Source: Stagonosporopsis chrysanthemi | Lineage: Eukaryota > Ascomycota > Dothideomycetes > Pleosporales > Didymellaceae | Direction: 5' to 3' | NCBI GenBank assembly: GCA_022560025.1 | Contig: JAFISE010000284.1 | Coordinates: forward strand, 1 to 29,057 | DNA length: 29,057 nt | In this document: piece by piece, positions 19,995 through 29,057 of the stretch | How positions within the stretch are numbered: the stretch's first letter is position 1 | Layout of the letters: each line of letters starts with the position of its first letter | The notes under the pieces: model-generated | What the model was told of the DNA's origin: nothing | Databases searched by the model: none | Seen by the model: only the letters and a program-made list of their open reading frames with translations | Made by a program: the position numbers and the translations under genes

Positions 19995-22072
19995 CTAAAC
20001 TTGAACCGCACCCTTTTCATCACCGACAATCATCTGATCCTTATGGTAATCCTGCGAATGACCACCGTGCATGATCGCAGCAAGTCCAATCTCTTGGTTG
20101 ATCTCCGCCATCCTCTCCTGGTCCTTCTGTGCCGCACCCTCGCTTCCAAAGATGATATCCATCTCCTCGAGACTCAGCCTCTTCGTCTCAGGCACAAAAA
20201 ACCAGATAAACGCAGCACCCACGAATGTCAGCAGGCCGAAAAGAATATACGTTCCATATGTGATGTGCTCGAGGAGATCTGGCGTAATCTGCCCGATAAT
20301 GAAGTTATTCATCCAGTTACTGGAGCCGCCCAGCGCAGTACCATACGGACGCGTGCTGATTGGCCAAATCTCGGCAATCAGAATCCAAGCGCAGGGACCC
20401 CAAGAGTATCCAAAGTGGATGACAAAGAGCCATACCATGACTACAGCCGCCCAGCCTGCAGCCTGCGCGTTGTGAAAATTGTCGATGTTTTTGGCAAGGA
20501 TGATGGCAATGACTATGTGGGATACGCCCATGCCAATGGCGCCGGTGGCAAGGACAGGCTTTCGGCCGACCCGGTCGATGTAGAGTACAGCAGGGACTAA
20601 AGCAAGTCAGTTTGAACGATGAGAGAGAAGCAATGTACAGGCAAAGGAAGCAATGCTCCATCCATACTGACTAGAAGCTCGTTCGACAATGGGAGAGGTA
20701 AGACTTACTGGTAGCGAGGAACATGACGATGCCGACTACGCCAGTTGCAAGCAGAGATGTGGTGCTACCCGTCAAACCTAGTTGCTCAAATATAGCTGGA
20801 GCATAGTACAAGACAGCATTGATTCCTGCAACACTTGTCAGAATCAGCTCATCAATCCATGAAGCATACATACCGCTCCACTGCTGGAAGAACATGGTCA
20901 CTGTAGCCACAATGACGCGCTTGAACATGGCCTTGGTCTTGAAGAGCGCACCGATAGCTACAAACTGGAGCTTGAAAGTGTTCCAGGCAGTCAACTGCGC
21001 AAGGTGAGGAAACTTCTCGGCGATGCTACGCTTCTCGAACATAGACTGAGCCTTGATCTCAAGAAACTCGAGCTCGATCAACTCGTGGTCTTCAGGGAGG
21101 TCACGGAGGTGAGCGAGGGTGCGGCGGGCCTCTTCTTCACGGCCGTGATGTACAAGCCACCTAGGTGAGAATGGCATCCAAATCATGCCGACGAAGAGAA
21201 CGGCAGCAGGGAAGAGTTGAAGACAGATAGGTACGAGCCATGCGGCGTTCGACTGAGTCTCCACCGTGGTGCCGCCGATGTAGTTGGTTCCGTAGTTGAT
21301 CCAGAATGAAATCATAATGCCGAACGTGATGGCTAGCTGCTGGCCAGCTACGAGAGCACCTCTGACTTCACTAGTTGGTGTCAGCAAAACACTTTTCAAT
21401 GAAGCAAACCATACTTACGGAGGAGCACATTCAGAGTTGTACATGGGCACAATGCAGGAAAGAGTACCAACACCAATACCTCTGCCAGGTGTCAGTTGGT
21501 GGTATTTCATCACATATTGGGGAAGAGTAGCTCACGTAATGAATCGACCTGCGAGGATCTCGTTGTGTCCACCGGCAATTGCTGTCACTTGAACGACAAC
21601 ACCGATAATGAAGACACCGGTGGCGACCAAGATTCCGTACTTGCGAGACAGGGTCTCAGCGAGAAAGCCTGACATTACGGCGCCAAACCAGGCACCAAGC
21701 TCAAGAATAGCGGTCAGCCAACCCTTCTGTGTTGGATTTTCAGTATACCCATCGGTTTCTGAAGAATATAGGTCAGTCCGTGGAAAAAGTAGTCTGCGAA
21801 TGGCGTTTTCTTACGTTTTGCGAAAGATGGCATGGCCAGGATACCGCTGAACATGCCCTGATTGTATCCATAAAGCTACATCGCCATCAGTGAAATGTGG
21901 GCAAAATAAGAGGTATATCACCACTTACGACTCCACCCAAGCAGGCGAACAAGGCAATACGGAAGACCTTGAAGTTCTTGATCAGGGCTCCTGGGCCGCT
22001 CTTGCCCATCAGGGCCTGACGTCTTTGGAGCGCGACATCAAAGCCAGCAGGTGTTGCGCCTCCGCCTCCCAT
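19995..22072 (-). CDS. MFS sugar porter (hexose/quinate-type transporter)
   Basis: A 12-helix proton-coupled sugar or polyol transporter of the plasma membrane. Seven exons, 22072-21929, 21875-21815, 21758-21536, 21481-21419, 21370-20874, 20825-20709 and 20596-19995, give 1707 nt (568 residues). Phases are 0, 1, 2, 2, 1, 1. Five introns are 48-56 nt; the sixth is 112 nt. Junctions restore LYGYNQGMFSGILAMPSFAK, RFITGIGVGTLSCIVPMYNS, ECAPPEVRGALVAGQQL, QQWSGINAVLYYAPAIF and LATIPAVLYIDRVGRKPVL. Other family marks are LSRKYG in loop 2-3, SPRWLVHHGREEEARRTL in the central loop, GPCAWILIAEIWP, and PETKRLSLEEMD at about 504. The 48-nt fifth intron has a length divisible by three and no stop, so an unspliced reading adds 16 residues; the family alignment argues for splicing. 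The substrate cannot be assigned. The promoter lies at 22073-22650, just outside the repeat block. Confidence 0.95.
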
Positions 22073-22655
22073 AATGAAAGTCGATGTTAGTAGGAGAGGT
22101 ATGTGAGGGTGTGAGAAGAGTATGGACTAAGAGGCTGCACCCCAGACCTGCAGATATTAAAAGCTTACTGCAGGCAATTCCAGCTCTTTGTATGTTCACA
22201 CTGCGCACTTACTCTGCAGCCCTACGGGATATTAGCCAGCATCCCGGCAGTCAGCGGCTCCACAACATTGCAATCGTTCGGGCGCATCTTTACCGTACAA
22301 ACAGTTGACAACCGTTCAGAAGTCCGGCACGTCATATACTGCACGACGAGCAGTCGATGCAATGATTGATAGAAAGTATGAGTCACTCATTATAAGGAAC
22401 AATTCGCCACAAGGTCCAAGAGTGCATCTACGGCTCCGATGGCATTGTCCCCATGGCTTTGGGGCTGTATTATCGGACAGTAATCGGTCTCTGCCCTCTG
22501 CCGCAGTGTGGTGCTGACAGTGATGGTCGTTCTGCCACTGCCTGAAGCCAAGCCGCGGGGGAATTCAGGCTAAATTGCTGCGGCATCACGAACGACCCTT
22601 GGAGGGCACCCATCAGCTGGGTCAAGTGGCGCTCGCGATATGCAAATGATCGGCT
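22073..22655 (-). promoter_or_regulatory. Sugar transporter upstream region
   Basis: About 580 bp of normal-composition DNA separate the transporter start from the transposon block. A TTTAATA element lies on the coding strand near 22147-22158. No gene is recognisable; short plus-strand frames at 22084-22308 and 22305-22517 have no features. Confidence 0.35.
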
Positions 22656-22659
22656 GTAC

Positions 22660-22720
22660 CGTGTCTGTGCGCGTGATGCGCGTTTCGCGTGATGCGCACC
22701 CCACCACTTTTTGGGGTATC
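22660..22720. repeat. Probable terminal-repeat end of the pogo-like element, with 12-bp direct repeats and a hairpin
   Basis: CGCGTGATGCGC occurs twice (22670-22681 and 22686-22697), starts 16 bp apart. It is followed by a short inverted repeat ACCCCA/TGGGGT (22698-22703 and 22712-22717). The block lies at the change from normal to AT-rich DNA and just beyond the 3' end of the pogo transposase relic, so it is probably that element's terminal inverted repeat. The opposite end is missing, so this cannot be confirmed internally. Confidence 0.5.
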
Positions 22721-22729
22721 ACCAAAATG

Positions 22730-24062
22730 AGGTTATTAAGCCACACACAATAGATAATATTACAAGAATTTTTGGTGGACTACTCTATAGACCTATGCAA
22801 CTACTTTCTGTAAGCAAACTTTTTAGTAGGACAAATTGCGCAGCTGTAGCAGCTCTGTGTACTCAGTAGGGTTAGGGAACACTCATGAGCAATAGGCTGA
22901 CTACCACTACCTACAGCACTATAATTCTGCTTCTTTCTAGGTGCTGCAGACTGTGAAGCCTTCTACTTGCCTGTTTTAGGTAATTGTTTACTTTTTAAAG
23001 CGTTGCGAGCGTCCTTCTAACGCTGCTTTTTAGCCTAGCATTTAGCTACTTTAGCAGCCTTTATAGCTTTTAGTTGTGCCTACTCCTCTTTCTTTATTGC
23101 ACACTGCACCTTTTGCTCTTCCTTCTCCTTTGCTTATAGTAGTGTTTGAGTCTGTTAAAGCTCCTGTTTAGTCACTTTTTCTATCTCTAACTGCTCTTAG
23201 TAGGCCTTATTTGCGCAATCACGTGCGTTGGCCTCTGCTTTAGATAAAGGACTCTACTAAACTGCCCCCCCCTGCTGCTCTATCTGCTGTGTGTATAGAG
23301 GTAGTACCTTCTGCTGCTTTGGCTTCTTCTTCTGCGTTACAAGCTCCTCTTTTGCCTTATCTAATTCGTGTTGTACCAGCTTAAACTAGACGTGGAGTTA
23401 GTGGATAGCCTGTTTAAGCAGGCCTAACTAGGTACTACCTTTACCTCCTACAGTCTTCTGCAACAGAGCCTTAGCCTTAAGCTAATTTAGTGCAGTAAGT
23501 GCTGCAGTAGGTGCAGTTTGTTTAGGTAGAGTTACAGGCTTAGATAGGGTAGGTACCTTTAACTTATTAAGTACAACGTCAGCGTTAGGTAGGTAGATAC
23601 CTGTAGCTAAGAACAACGTCTTAACTAACGTTTTAGTAAAGGTAGTCACCTAAGCTAGCTAGAAAAAGTTAAAGAAGTTGCTTTTGTTTATACTAAGTAG
23701 ACCTTAGCCTCTCTAAGTGTAGCAATTAAGCTTGTTAGTGTAGTTTTAAGCAAGCAGCTTAAAGCAAACTACATCTAACAGCTGCAACGTGTAAGTAGAA
23801 TAAGGTAGATAGACTATTAACAGTATCTTATAGGCGTTGTAGTAGTTAATAAAGGCCTTTGTTATATAGCTACTGTAACTGTCTAAGATAAGTAGGCGCT
23901 ACCTTCTGCAAGCTTTTAGTGCAGTGTACTGCTTAAACACCTGTTTAAGCCACGTGATTCCTAAATTATTATTTGTCTAACTAGTAGGTAAGGTAGTAAA
24001 GAAGATATCATGCTTTTTTGAGTTAATTGGAGCTACCTAGCTCGCCTGAACGTCCCTACTAG
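22730..24062 (-). pseudogene. RIP-mutated, truncated pogo/Fot1-like (DDE_1) transposase relic
   Basis: Minus-strand translation between about 24040 and 23700 shows the pogo-type catalytic domain: NSKKHDIFFTTLPTS, NNNLGITWLKQVFKQY, a degraded LLILD-SYSSY (normally DGHSSH), and a degraded LQPLD region reading LQLLDVV. About 23500-22830 encodes the charged Lys/Glu/Gln-rich C-terminal tail and a cysteine-containing end, as in Fot1-type elements. Many Gln codons have become TAG/TAA and His has become Tyr, the signature of C-to-T change at CpA. The N-terminal DNA-binding part and first catalytic Asp are absent: homology stops at about 24060, where a solo LTR begins. The element cannot encode a working transposase. 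Confidence 0.85.
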
Positions 24063-24067
24063 CTAGG

Positions 24068-24345
24068 TGTAAGAACAAGCCCAGTTCCTCAAGCCCATCT
24101 TACACCACCTGACAACTACCCGACTCAGATCCGTCTTCCAACTGCTCCTCGGTACAGTCTTCCCCAAGCTTCCAGGTATAAGAAGGGAAGTCTCTACAGA
24201 GTTCAGATAGATAGTTTTGAAGTATCCTTTCGTACAAGACCTATAGGAATAGAGATCTAGTCCTGCAGTTTATCCCAGTGCTTCCATACACCTCGTAGCG
24301 GATACCTATGCGATTCGGACTCCTCTAGCATCCTGTGTCGTTACA
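24068..24345. mobile_element. Solo LTR of a retrotransposon with 5-bp target duplication CTAGG
   Basis: The 278-bp segment starts TGTAAGAAC and ends TCGTTACA, giving perfect 5-bp inverted termini (TGTAA/TTACA) of the TG...CA type. It is flanked on both sides by CTAGG (24063-24067 and 24346-24350), the 5-bp duplication expected of an integrase. No retrotransposon protein-coding sequence adjoins it, so it is a solo LTR left by recombination. Its composition is balanced, with many intact TCA and CCA trinucleotides, unlike the mutated pogo DNA beside it. It therefore seems to have arrived after, or escaped, the mutation process. Confidence 0.75.
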
Positions 24346-24355
24346 CTAGGCTGGC

Positions 24356-24540
24356 AAATGGGTGCGGGGTACCCAGCAGTGGGTAGGGGTAGGGTCGGGG
24401 TCGCACGGACCTAGGGGTAGTGGTAGAGTAGGGGTCGCACGGGCCAGGGGTAGGGGTTGGGTAGGGGTACCTCTAGCGTGGGTAGGGGTAGGGGTTAAGT
24501 TGCACAGACCTAGGTCAGGGTTAGGTTTAGGGTACCTAGC
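24356..24540 (+). repeat. G-rich minisatellite with telomere-like (TTAGGG-related) motifs
   Basis: The top strand is a chain of GGGTAGGGG-like units containing GTCGCACGGACC, GTCGCACGGGCC and GTTGCACAGACC blocks, spaced roughly 45-75 bp. Near its right end it reads GGGTTAGGTTTAGGG. It is bracketed by direct repeats GGGTACCCAGCAG (near 24369) and GGGTACCTAGCAG (near 24530). It resembles a decayed telomere or a subtelomeric minisatellite, with the G strand reading rightwards. Few units are exact TTAGGG. The open frame across it (24362-24559) is a Gly/Val/Arg low-complexity artefact. Confidence 0.65.
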
Positions 24541-24699
24541 AGGGTCACATCTACGCTAATATAAATATAGTATAGTAGCTTAACTTTATTTCTTAATTTA
24601 GAATAGTTGCGCAATTTTATTATTAAGTTTAGTAATTTTAGTTTAGATTTTCTACGTGTTAAATAACTAGTTATCATAGTTATTAATAACAGCTACTCT

Positions 24700-27290
24700 C
24701 TGTATTGCGTAGGCTTTACTCTTTTCTGCAGCTGCTGTTCCCTTTATAAGGGAGTAGATAGGCCAACCTCTTTAATATCTTTATCTGTTTCGCTCTTAAT
24801 ATTAATTCTAATCTCACCTACTAGCCTAACACAGGCAGGCAACTTAAGAAGATTATCTACCTTATTATAGGGTAGGGTGTTGTCCTCTACTGTAGCCTCT
24901 AAGAATATCAAATCCTTTAGGATTATAATCTCTTAGATAGCTTGGGCAGAAAGTCTGTGCCTCTGATCTCTAAGCACGTCTCTAGCAGTATTAAATACTT
25001 ACTCTACTCCTACTTGTGAGATAGGTACTGCTAGAATATCTTTTGCAACTTGTGCAAGATAAGGATAAGAAGCTTTGTTTAACTTCTACTACTCTAAGAT
25101 ATTAAAGCTGTTGCCTGATAGAACGCAGGGTGTACTTAGATAGGACTCCCCTTTGAATCTAGTTGGGCCCATATTCTTATCTGCATCAAAAGTTGAACTT
25201 TGACTGTGTGCAGAAAAGCTTGCTGACTGTGATTGAATCAGTGTAGCTGGCTTACGAAACTATTCACCCTCCAACAATTGCCTTGAGATAGCGTTAGAGA
25301 CTAGGCTATTACCCCTAGTCTTAGTACTATTATAGCAGTCTAGATAGTCTAAAAATTCTTAACAGTAAGTATGCTTCTAATAAACTTCCCACAACTTATC
25401 CTAGATCTTGTTAGCATGTAGCTGTGATAACAAACTGTAATAACAGTACCTTATAAGCAGTCAGCTTTTGTGTAGAGTCTAGAATTGTTGCGCAATTAAA
25501 AAGGAAACCCTAATCTCTACTTGTTCTTGCGTAGTATTTTGACAACTTTGCACGACCTTTATCTGCTGCAGCCTGAACAACGTCTGGCTACTTGTTGCTG
25601 TCAACGCTGTTAGTATCTTCTCTAAGCTTGCTAGTCATATCTTCTAAGAAATTAAAAAGGCGTCTATACATAAGCCAGATGTATAGAATATGAGGCTTGT
25701 GGTTCTCACTTAGATAGCCTGTTGCTACCTTAAAGTTCTTTAGCATGTGTGTGATTGCCTGGAGATAGTGCTACTCAGATGCTCTAAGGTGGAGTTTCTT
25801 AAGGTCTTTAAAATCTGCCTTAGCAGTATCTTAATTAGCCCTAAAACTTGTGCCTTTTAGCTGGATTTCTTGCTTAAGCTATTTGTTAATATATGGCTAA
25901 AGCTTAACTGCGCGTTTACACATATTATACGTAGAATTCCACCTTGTTTTTACGTCCTAAATAACTAACAGGTGTTTGCTTGCTAGTAGGTTCTGCTAAG
26001 TTACTAAAAACCTCTTAAATTGTTAAGGCAATAAATTAATTGCAATAACAATAGCCTGCAGCTGTGTCTTTATAAGTATATAATAAATGTCTATAATAAA
26101 AGAAAGTTTACCTTGTGTAAAGAATTAGGGACTAATATATCTGTTTGAATATTTTGAACGTGGTGAGATTACAGTGTTTCCCCCTGTTCTATTTCTGGAG
26201 AAGCTGACAGCTTCAGATAGAATATAATATCCTAAACAACAAGATTAATTATGTGCGCAAGGCAAGGGATAGTATTTTCCCTAGAGCTCTATGTGTAACT
26301 TTCTTCAGCTAGAAGAGCTTTAACTAACTGTAATAAAGTACTGTTATTACTTGCATTATTATATATAATACTAAGCAACCTTTTTGTAGTGCTTGTACTT
26401 TAGAGGACTTGCATAACTTCCTTAGCCATAGACGTTCTAGTATGCCTTCCTTGCATAGGGATAAAATCTAGTAGCACCTCTTAAAGCTTCTACTTATTGT
26501 TAATATAGTATCCTTTAATTGCTAGGAAGCTTAGGTGATTACTAGAAGTCTAGGCGTTAAGTGCAATAGATAGCCTTATATGTTTACTAAAGTCCTAGAG
26601 TTATGCTGCCTCAGCGTCTTTAAATTAATGCTTGAATAACGTGCCAAATTTATAACAGCTAGTTAACACAGCCTTAGGCTAAAGGAAGCGTATAAACTGT
26701 TAAAATAATAGCTGCTTAACTGTTTAGAATAACTAATTGTTGTTAATAACAAGCTGTACAATTTCCTTTTTAAAAGTAAGTATTAAGTATGCTAGATATA
26801 GAATAGTAGCCTGCTGAGATTATTGTTGTTGTGGCGTAGTAGATAGCTGGCTATGTAAAGGCGTTCTAATTTGCAAACAGGTTTAAGACCTTAAGTAATT
26901 TAGCATATGCTTAGTTCTAATGCTTTTCACTGTTAGGTGTTGTAATATATGCCCACAGTTAAGGCAATATAGATGCAGATAGCTAGTAAGGGCGTAGGCA
27001 GCCTCTCTAAATCAAGTCTAGACATATCCAGTGCAAGAGGCAGAACCCTATTGCAGATGTGGCGCAACAGGATCTCTGGCCTAAGCTGTAGTACTCCACT
27101 ATCTGTCCTATGCAATTAGTATTGCCTTGCTCTCCTCACTTTCCTAGAGACTGCGCTGCAGTTGCTTTAGCAAGTAAACTAATTGCTAGGTTCTACCTTT
27201 TATAGTCTAAGGTGCAATTATTTTAAGGCCCTTAAGATCTTGCAGTATACTAGATGCCCTATTAGCCCTGTTGCTGGCTAGAGGTAAGGG
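24700..27290 (-). pseudogene. RIP-mutated hAT-family transposase relic
   Basis: The minus strand carries the hAT C-terminal dimerisation region at about 25100-24930: KLNKASYPYLAQVAKDILAV, PISQVGVE, then VFNTARDVLRDQRHRLS. Further upstream are VKTRWNSTYNMCKRAVKL (about 25953-25900) and a degraded DNASNN motif reading NNASNNSTL (about 26365-26335). The N-terminal part at about 27100-26900 has paired Cys and His residues (CLNCGHILQH), consistent with a BED-type zinc finger. Stops occur about every 20-40 codons, mostly TAG or TAA where Gln is expected. Element ends are not certain: no clear terminal inverted repeats or 8-bp target duplication were found by eye. Confidence 0.85.
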
Positions 27291-27562
27291 CATAGCTGTG
27301 ATAATTAAACGTAATAATTAATTGCAACATAATATTTTAGTAGGAAAAAAAAATAGTGTAGACAAGTTTAGAGAATATTACTAAAAGAAAATCTATAAAT
27401 AACGTGTCTAATATTCCTAGCATCTTTACTTTAACAATCTCTAGATATTATTCCTATAACAAGTTAAGCATAATTAAAGTTTAGGAGAAATTGTTAAGGT
27501 CTAAGCTGTTTTAATTAGTTGTAATAATCTACTAAGGAGCTAGCGCACTAGACAGCTTGTAT

Positions 27563-28830
27563 CTACTTGTTATTATTGCTATTATTACTCTTATCCTCCT
27601 CATCGCTGGCTAAGTCCTCTGAATCGCTGAAACCCTCAAAATCAGTTTTCTCCTCCTCTATAAGAGCTTGCTAATACTGCTCATCTGTCTTATACTTATT
27701 TAGCATAGCTGCAAAGTACGCCTCTAGCTCAACACTATTATCCTTAAGTTCTTCCTTGCACTTATTGCTATCATCACCCTTGATATAAGGGTTGTCTGCA
27801 GTTAGAAGAAGGCTGCTATTGCCTAGATTAGCTAGGTAATTATTAGGCTCATGCTGCCTAGTACTATTAGTAAATGTATGTGATAATTAGATGTGATAAC
27901 TTACTCCCACTCATTATCTAGGCACACAGCTAGACTCTTTGGCGAAAGCTTGTCACAAAACTTAACCTACTCCTCTTTCTCAGCATTAGAGTCAAAGGTG
28001 TTAGTTTTTAGCTTCTTAAGACCCTTCTAATACTCTTTTTAGAGGATAATTTCAAGGGCACTACTAGCACTAAACAGGCGTTCAGCTGCCTGGCTAGTAC
28101 CTGACTCCTCCTTCTTCTTGACAGCAGCGTTGACCTTAGAGATAGATATTGAATAGTTACGCATGTTAATCTTATAATTAATAGCATCCTATTTTTTATA
28201 AGCAGCACTAAGCTTATCCTTAAGCTATTCTGCTATATTTAGTTAGAATAAAGATGTTATAACAGGACGTGATAACTGACTGCTCTTGCAGACATTGTAG
28301 CAGGTCTAGTCAAGATCCTCCTTAGCTTGTTGCTAGATCTTAGTCTTTTGTTCAGCAGTGCTAGCTATATAAGTTGCTACTGTCTTTAGTTTTTTAAGAA
28401 GCTGATATTTTGCTGTGTAGTTAGCGTTGCAGGCCTTGCTAATAGCCGCCTCTTCTTCATTGCAAAGTGAAGCTCTAGTTCTCTGCTAGATTGCGCAGGT
28501 AGAATTGCTGAGCTGGCCCTTAAAAGAGAATGTTAAATTAGTAGGGTGGCCTTTCTTAGATCTACCTTGGCTGCGCTGATTAAGGACGTAGCAAACCTTA
28601 GCCTCTTAAGTTGCAAAGCCCTATTACAATTAGCTTTAGCAATGTAATAAGTAGCTGTGATAATTACGTTAATAAGACTGTTCTATTCTTCTGGTTCAAA
28701 GCAATCTAGAATGTACAAACTACTAGCAAAAGTAGGCAGCTCAGGCTTATCCTCCTGCTTAATATAGGGCTGTTAGACGTCTTCTATAGGGTCTATAGCT
28801 GCAATAATAGCGCGCAAAATTATGTGCAAG
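27563..28830 (-). pseudogene. RIP-mutated multi-exon gene relic of unknown function
   Basis: Ignoring about ten stop codons that look like mutated Gln codons, the minus strand gives a coherent three-exon protein. Exon A (about 28830-28668) has KQEDKPELPTFASSLYILD. A phase-0 intron of 47 nt (28667-28621) leads to exon B, with QGRSKKGHPTNLTFSFKGQL and a long Lys/Gln/Ala-rich helical stretch. A 41-nt intron (27904-27864) then leads to exon C, with PNNYLANLGNSSLLLTADNP and an acidic tail FEGFSDSEDLASDEED, ending at the stop at 27563. The upstream start is not identified. No family is recognised. It may belong to a transposon or be a duplicated host gene inactivated together with its neighbours. 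The two introns share a 5' motif. Confidence 0.5.
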
Positions 28831-29057
28831 TATAGTAGTTGTTGTAGTTAGGTCACTAACTAGTTACTAGTTTGCAGCTTTGTTTTTTTGAGCTAGGTGG
28901 CCTGTGCGCTGCAGGCAAATGAAAACGCGCCCAAATCGCAAGACTACTACGCTTGCAGTTGTAAGGGGCGTGCCGCTGAGGGCTATTGCTAGCGTAAACC
29001 AGATGAATTTAGTAGCGAATAACTATAGTGTAGTAGCCCCTTATTTATAGGAGCTGT
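28831..29057. other. Edge segment with mixed composition, no gene recognised
   Basis: A GC-richer patch at about 28895-28975 (GCGCTGCAGGCAAATGAAAA, AAGGGGCGTGCCGC) follows the AT-rich relic and reverts to AT-rich sequence by the window end. It could be the promoter or terminal repeat of the relic to its left, but nothing in it is diagnostic. Confidence 0.3.

Noticed and set aside
20826..20873. Sixteen extra residues in the sugar transporter read through an in-frame segment
   Set aside because: The segment has GTATGT donor, branch-like TCTGACA and TTGCAG acceptor; removing it restores the family motif QQWSGINAVLYY.
24362..24559. 65-codon plus-strand frame rich in Gly, Val and Arg
   Set aside because: It is the translation of the G-rich minisatellite.
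28008..28208. 66-codon minus-strand frame in the right-hand relic
   Set aside because: It is out of frame with the coherent exon B reading of the mutated gene and has no independent support.
22700..29057. CRISPR-like or tandem-gene arrays in the repeat block
   Set aside because: Recurrent short words here are irregularly spaced and explained by transposon relics plus AT-biased mutation; the genome is eukaryotic.

Overview
The window is nuclear DNA of a filamentous ascomycete (Pezizomycotina). Genes are interrupted by 46-58 nt GT-AG introns. The gene families are typically fungal: a SAT4/PTH11-like receptor, a UstYa-type DUF3328 protein, a Uga4/Hnm1-type permease and an Hrq1 helicase. The right-hand quarter is a transposon graveyard mutated in the manner of repeat-induced point mutation (RIP). 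A dothideomycete is my best guess, but it is an inference from gene style only. I saw no tRNA, rRNA or CRISPR array.

Layout. 1-206 is a pyrimidine/poly-C tract, followed by about 1.6 kb without a recognisable gene. 1811-3769 (-) is an RNF216-like RBR ubiquitin ligase with a hydrophobic insert. 4303-6254 (-) is a seven-exon amino-acid/GABA/choline-type permease, including a 24-nt micro-exon. 7897-9391 (-) is a five-exon rhodopsin-like (SAT4/PTH11) membrane protein. 10369-10632 (-) is a putative small secreted protein. 11307-12231 (-) is a UstYa-like protein, divergent from a GNAT acetyltransferase at 12768-13699 (+). 13822-14604 (-) is a FAXC/metaxin-type GST-fold protein. 15612-19157 (+) is the intronless DNA helicase Hrq1. 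19995-22072 (-) is a seven-exon MFS sugar transporter.

From about 22.66 kb the sequence becomes AT-rich and full of stops. It holds a 5'-truncated pogo/Fot1 transposase relic (22.7-24.06 kb), an unmutated 278-bp solo LTR with a 5-bp target duplication (24068-24345), a G-rich telomere-like minisatellite (24356-24540), a hAT transposase relic (about 24.7-27.3 kb) and a multi-exon relic of unknown function (27.56-28.83 kb).

The genes between 7.9 and 14.6 kb (receptor-like protein, small secreted protein, UstYa-like protein, acetyltransferase, GST-fold protein) could be a small accessory or secondary-metabolite group. There is no recognisable backbone synthase or repeated RiPP precursor, so this is only a hypothesis. 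Hrq1 and the RBR ligase are housekeeping genes. All exon models were built by hand from splice signals and reading phase; every proposed junction keeps frame and restores a family motif or continuous protein.
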